From assembly GCF_016860525.1 (NCBI RefSeq), contig NZ_BNEA01000015.1, forward strand, positions 4,323,501-4,387,500: a stretch of DNA of 64,000 bases, read 5' to 3'. The DNA is from Streptomyces rubradiris (GTDB lineage: Bacteria; Actinomycetota; Actinomycetes; Streptomycetales; Streptomycetaceae). How positions within the stretch are numbered: position 1 is the stretch's first letter; each line of letters begins with the position of its first letter. Shown one piece after another: positions 60,222 through 64,000 of the stretch. A program made the position numbers and the translations under genes. The notes beneath the pieces were generated by a model, which made no database searches, was not told where the DNA came from, and saw nothing but the letters and a program-made list of their open reading frames with translations.

Positions 60222-61865
60222 GTGAACTTCACGCGCTGGAGCGCCCGGCTCCCCGGAACGCAGCGCCGCGCCGCCGCGCGGACCGAGTCGGCGGTCTCCC
60301 CGGACCGGCGGGGCGACGGCTCCGTGCCCGCGGCCCGCGCCGAACGGTCCGCCGACGGCCACCCGGTGCCCGCCGTCGACGTACTGCCCGCGCGTGACGT
60401 CCTGGACCGTGTCCCGGCCCTCGTCGCCCTCGTCCACGGCCCCGACCACCGCATCGGCTACGTCAACGACGCCTACACCACGGCGTTCGGCACCCGCCCC
60501 ACCGGCGTCCCCGCCCGCGACGCCCTGCCCGAACTCGCCGAACTGGGCCTGCTCCCGCTGCTCGACCAGGTGCTGCGCAGCGGCAGACCCCGCACCCTGA
60601 AGTCCCGCAAGGCCGTCGACGGCCGCTCGTACACCTTCACCTGCACCCCCGTCACCGAGGACGGCGACCGGGACGCGGGCGTCCTCGTCTTCGCCACCGA
60701 TGTCACCGACCACGCCGAGGCCGCCGAACGCCTGCGCGCCAGCGAGCGCCGCCAGCGCGAGACGGCCGTCACCCTCCAGCGCTCCCTGCTCCCGCAGGAA
60801 CTGGAACAGCCCGACGACCTGCGCATCGCCGCCACCTACCACCCCGGCGGCACCGAGGCCGCGGTCGGCGGCGACTGGTACGACGTGATCACCCTCGGCG
60901 GCGGCCGGACCGCCCTCGTCATCGGCGATGTCATGGGCCGAGGGGTGCGGGCCGCCGCCGTCATGGGCCAGCTCCGCACGGCAGTCCGCGCCTACGCCCG
61001 CCTCGACCTGCCCCCGCACGAGGTGCTCCAGCTACTCGACGGCCTGGCCGCCGAGATCGACGCCAACCAGATCGCCACCTGCGTCTACGCCATCCACGAC
61101 CCGAACGAGGGCCGCCTGGTGTACGCGTCGGCCGGTCATCTGCCGATCCTGGTCCGCGACGAGAACGGCGTGGTCTCCCGCGCCGACGAACCCACCGGCC
61201 CGCCACTCGGCACCGGCGGCTGGATGCACTCCTCCGGGTGCGTCGCCCTCGGCCCCGGCGCCACGGCCGTCCTCTACACCGACGGCCTGGTGGAGCGCCG
61301 GGACGCCGACCTGGACGAGGGCATCGCCGCGCTCGCCGGCGCCCTCGCCGGCGCCACCGGCACCCCGCAGGTCGTCTGCGACCGCCTGGTCCGCTCGGCC
61401 GGCGTCACCGCCGACCACGACGACGACGTGGCCGTCCTCGTCCTCCAGCACCCGGCGCGTACCGGCCCCGACGGCGACCTCTTCCGCAACGCGGCCCTGG
61501 AACTCCTCGGCGGCGTCGAGGCGGCGCCCCGCGCCCGGGCGTTCGCCTCCGGCGTGCTGACCAGCTGGCGCTTCCCCGCCGAACTGCACGACCTCGGCGT
61601 CCTCGCCACGAGCGAGCTGGTCACCAACTCCCTCCAGCACGGCACCCCGCCCATGCGGCTGCGCCTGCGCCGCACCGACCGCCGCCTGATCATCGAGGTC
61701 ACGGACGGCGACGACCACCTGCCGCGCCGACGGCGCGCGGAACCGGGCGACGAGTCCGGCCGCGGCATCGCCATCGTGGCGACGATCGCCTCCAACTGGG
61801 GCTGCCGCCGCACACCGGGTGGCGGCAAGGCGGTGTGGTGCGAGTTCGTCCTGCCGAAGGGGTGA
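60222..61865 (+). CDS. PAS-SpoIIE phosphatase-HATPase signalling protein
   Basis: 547 residues from GTG 60222. PAS domain at about 60-170, SpoIIE/PP2C phosphatase at about 185-395 (GGDWYDVITL, GDVMGRG, YTDGLVERRD, DHDDDVAVLVL: metal-binding acids present), and a C-terminal RsbW-like ATPase (ELVTNSLQHGTP N-box; DESGRGIAIV). Such proteins both phosphorylate and dephosphorylate anti-anti-sigma factors controlling stress sigma factors. Cognate partner not in the window. Confidence 0.92.
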   Translation: MNFTRWSARLPGTQRRAAARTESAVSPDRRGDGSVPAARAERSADGHPVPAVDVLPARDVLDRVPALVALVHGPDHRIGYVNDAYTTAFGTRPTGVPARDALPELAELGLLPLLDQVLRSGRPRTLKSRKAVDGRSYTFTCTPVTEDGDRDAGVLVFATDVTDHAEAAERLRASERRQRETAVTLQRSLLPQELEQPDDLRIAATYHPGGTEAAVGGDWYDVITLGGGRTALVIGDVMGRGVRAAAVMGQLRTAVRAYARLDLPPHEVLQLLDGLAAEIDANQIATCVYAIHDPNEGRLVYASAGHLPILVRDENGVVSRADEPTGPPLGTGGWMHSSGCVALGPGATAVLYTDGLVERRDADLDEGIAALAGALAGATGTPQVVCDRLVRSAGVTADHDDDVAVLVLQHPARTGPDGDLFRNAALELLGGVEAAPRARAFASGVLTSWRFPAELHDLGVLATSELVTNSLQHGTPPMRLRLRRTDRRLIIEVTDGDDHLPRRRRAEPGDESGRGIAIVATIASNWGCRRTPGGGKAVWCEFVLPKG

Positions 61866-61965
61866 GCGCCGAGCGGGCGCGGCGCCGCTGCCCGGGTGCG
61901 GGCGGTCCATGGCCGGCCGTGTGGTTCCCCACGCCCCTGCGGGGCATCACACCCGCGGCGCGGCC

Positions 61966-63255
61966 CTACGCCTCGGCCGTCACCGGCTCCGCAGCCGCCT
62001 GGCCCCGGCTCACCACCCGGCTCTCCCGCCCCGTCCACGGACGGTCCTGCACCGCGGTGAGACGCCGTCCCAGCCGCAGGGCCAGCACGGTGATCGACAG
62101 CGAGAACAGCAGGAAGGTCACGATGTACGGCGCGTGCAGGGAGGCGCCCAAGGGGCCGCCCACGGCCGGACCGACCGCCAGCGCCAACTGCTTGACCAGC
62201 GCGAACGCCGAGTTGTACTGCCCGGCCAGCCCCTCCGGCGCCAGATCGGCGACCAGCGGCGCGACCGTCGGCGACAGCATCGCCTCACCCAGCCCGAACA
62301 GCGCGTACGTCGACACGAAGGCGGCCGTGGCCATCTCCTGGCTGCCGTGTCCCAGCCCCGCGTACCCGGCGGCCAGCCAGGCGACGGCCCAGATCAGGCC
62401 CACCGCGGCGATGACCCGGGACCGCCGGCGCCGCTCCACCAGCTTCAGCACGGCGAACTGGGCGACCACGATCATCAGCGTGTTCGCGGCCAGCGCCGTG
62501 CCCAGCGCGGACGTGGATATCCCGGCCGCCTCCACGCCGTAGGCGCTCAGACCCGACTCGAACTGGCCGTAGCAGGCGAAGAAGAGCACGAAGCCCAGCA
62601 CGCACAGCTGCACCATCGCCCGGTTCCCGAGCAGCTGCTTCCAGGCGCCCTTGGCCGACCGCGCCGGGGCGTCCGCCATCCGGGGCGAGTGCGGCATCCG
62701 CACGGTCGCCATCACCCCGACCAGCAGCAGGAACATCAACGCCTCGATCGCGAACAGCAGCGTGAACGAGGACACGCGCGTGGTGTCGACCAGATGGCCA
62801 CCGATGAGGCCACCGACACCGAGCCCCAGGTTCTGCAGGAAGAACTGCATCGCGAACGCGCGCGAGCGGGTGTCCGCCGAGGAGCAGTCCACGATCATCG
62901 TCGCCAGCGCCGGCTGCATCACGGCCTGTCCGGCGCCGAGCGCGGCGGCGGACAGCAGCACGGACGCGGCACCGCCCGCCAGACCGAGGCTCAGCGCGCC
63001 CAGAGCGGCGAGGACCAGGGCGGCGAGCAGGACCGGCAGCGGGCCGCGCCGCACGATCGCCCGGCCGGCGAACGGCAGGACGATCAGCGCGGCCACGGCG
63101 AAGACGGCGAGCACGAGCCCCGCCGTCATGGCTCCGAGTCCTCGCACCTGCGCCACATAGACGTACAGGTACGGGACGGTGAAGCCGAGCCCGAACGCGC
63201 TGAGTGCGTTGCCCACGTGGATCCGGCGCATCGCTGCGCCCATCGCCCTGGTCAC
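61966..63255 (-). CDS. MFS transporter
   Basis: 429 residues from GTG 63255 with AGAGGTGA upstream (GTG 63270 also possible). Twelve hydrophobic segments; N-terminal LSAFGLGFTVPYLYVYVAQV, segment 4-5 region LGLGVGGLIGGHLVD. Probably an efflux pump regulated by the divergent MarR protein, whose operator-like repeat lies in the 110-bp shared spacer. Confidence 0.88.
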   Translation of the reverse strand: MTRAMGAAMRRIHVGNALSAFGLGFTVPYLYVYVAQVRGLGAMTAGLVLAVFAVAALIVLPFAGRAIVRRGPLPVLLAALVLAALGALSLGLAGGAASVLLSAAALGAGQAVMQPALATMIVDCSSADTRSRAFAMQFFLQNLGLGVGGLIGGHLVDTTRVSSFTLLFAIEALMFLLLVGVMATVRMPHSPRMADAPARSAKGAWKQLLGNRAMVQLCVLGFVLFFACYGQFESGLSAYGVEAAGISTSALGTALAANTLMIVVAQFAVLKLVERRRRSRVIAAVGLIWAVAWLAAGYAGLGHGSQEMATAAFVSTYALFGLGEAMLSPTVAPLVADLAPEGLAGQYNSAFALVKQLALAVGPAVGGPLGASLHAPYIVTFLLFSLSITVLALRLGRRLTAVQDRPWTGRESRVVSRGQAAAEPVTAEA

Positions 63256-63286
63256 GTTCACCTCTCTCACTAGTTAGATCTGAAGA

Positions 63287-63307
63287 CTTCAAAGCTAAAG
63301 TTCGAAG
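63287..63307. promoter_or_regulatory. Candidate MarR operator between MFS and marR
   Basis: Inverted repeat CTTCAAA (63287-63293), 7-nt spacer, TTCGAAG (63301-63307), in an otherwise AT-rich divergent spacer. GCTAAAG also recurs directly at 63294 and 63306. Confidence 0.55.
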
Positions 63308-63365
63308 CTAAAGAGTACACAGTCAAGGACTTCAAGGCAAAGGGGTCGCGTGCGATACTGCGGCC

Positions 63366-63914
63366 ATGGCCGACACCCCCGGCGTCACGGAGCCGACACT
63401 CGAAGAACAGATCGCCGCCTACCAGCGCGAGTTCCAGGATCTGGACCCCCAGGTCGAGAAGATCGTGTCGGCGCTGTCCCGGCTGAACCGCCGGATGAAC
63501 GTCGCGTACGGCCGCCAGACCGCCGCCCTCGGCATCAGCAACGCCGAGTGGGAGGTCCTCAAGGCACTGGTCCTCTCCGGTGCGCCCTACCGCATGGGCC
63601 CGAGCGACCTGGCCAAGCGGCTCGGCCTCACCCCGGCCGCGATGACCCACCGGATCGACCGCATGGTGGCCGAGGGGCTGGTGACCCGGGAGCGGGACGA
63701 GTCCAACCGGGTGCGCGTCATCGTGGAGCTGACCCCCGAGGGCCGGGAGAAGTGGCTGGAGGCCATGCGCCTGGCGACGGTCTTCGAGGAGGATCTGCTC
63801 CAGGACCTCACCCCCGCCGAGCGCGCGGTGCTCGGCGAGGTCCTGACCCGGCTCCTGCGCCGGGTCGAGCACGCGCAGCCGGACGCCGGCGGCCGGCTCA
63901 CCGACCTGGACTGA
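63366..63914 (+). CDS. MarR-family regulator
   Basis: 182 residues from ATG 63366. A helical N-terminal extension precedes the winged helix (about 60-140: MGPSDLAKRLGLTPAAMTHRIDRMVAEGLVTRE, wing SNRVRVIVELTPEG). Divergent from an MFS exporter, the classic MarR/efflux arrangement. Ligand unknown. Confidence 0.92.
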   Translation: MADTPGVTEPTLEEQIAAYQREFQDLDPQVEKIVSALSRLNRRMNVAYGRQTAALGISNAEWEVLKALVLSGAPYRMGPSDLAKRLGLTPAAMTHRIDRMVAEGLVTRERDESNRVRVIVELTPEGREKWLEAMRLATVFEEDLLQDLTPAERAVLGEVLTRLLRRVEHAQPDAGGRLTDLD

Positions 63915-63942
63915 GGCCCGGCCCGGGGCCACAGAAAAGATC

Positions 63943-63984
63943 TTGACAGGGGGTGTTGACACGCCCCTGTCCGAACCGTAAAGT
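63943..63984 (+). promoter_or_regulatory. Strong consensus promoter at the window edge
   Basis: TTGACA at 63956-63961, exactly 17 nt, then TAAAGT at 63979-63984. A second TTGACA lies at 63943-63948. TAAAGTTCTTCGGGTTG resembles upstream regions of Streptomyces rRNA operons, so an rrn operon may begin just past the window. Confidence 0.75.
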
Positions 63985-64000
63985 TCTTCGGGTTGCCGCG

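Overview
This window is chromosomal DNA of a Streptomyces or very close relative. It has very high GC with G/C-ending codons, actinomycete GTG starts, a BldC regulator, and a gene order that matches, from memory, the Streptomyces coelicolor SCO4086-SCO4122 neighbourhood (purF-purM-DUF3073-vdh-SCO4090-bldC-hrpA ... trmB ... atrA-ndh). No database search was run. A perfect parS site (13357-13372) fits a position in the oriC-proximal core.

Left core (1-20.5 kb): the 3' part of purF, then purM, a DUF3073 protein and valine dehydrogenase; bldC with a long leader and a textbook terminator; a zinc-knuckle micro-protein; tRNA-Asp; the large helicase HrpA; membrane proteins; a tRNA-Glu/Asp/Phe cluster with the embedded parS; a membrane phosphoesterase; a small zincin; a lipoprotein; a DEAD-box helicase with an Arg/Asp repeat tail; and an amino-acid permease.

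Accessory island (about 20.47-34.25 kb): tRNA-Lys(TTT) at 20441-20513 is followed 13.7 kb later by an exact 46-bp copy of its 3' half, the hallmark of tRNA-targeted integration. A 25-bp repeat with two GCGTGAGCG units lies inside each end. The content is mosaic and visibly less GC-rich in parts: an unknown two-gene operon, a PIN-like protein, only the C-terminal end of a tyrosine integrase, a 5'-truncated class I lanthipeptide cluster (LanB remnant, intact LanC, separate elimination-type protein), a lone and apparently well-folded 5S rRNA gene with its own terminator, a BsuBI/PstI-type restriction-modification pair and a protein with two GHKL ATPase domains. This is a degraded integrative element now carrying defence-type cargo.

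Right core (34.3-64 kb): a TetR/FMN-reductase/MFS module with a double operator; a MarR-ribA-(reductase+deaminase) module with shared operator-like repeats; initiator tRNA-Met; a c-di-AMP (ydaO) riboswitch in front of an M23 peptidase; aldo/keto reductase; PrsW protease; trmB; L-2-hydroxyglutarate oxidase; an NsdA-like TPR regulator; a stand-alone asparagine-synthase/lasso-cyclase-like protein; an AfsR-like BTAD regulator; an ECF sigma factor fused through a membrane segment to a sugar-binding-like domain; atrA divergent from a type II NADH dehydrogenase; a PAS-SpoIIE-HATPase phosphatase; and a divergent MFS/MarR pair. The window ends in a strong consensus promoter that probably drives an rRNA operon lying just outside it.
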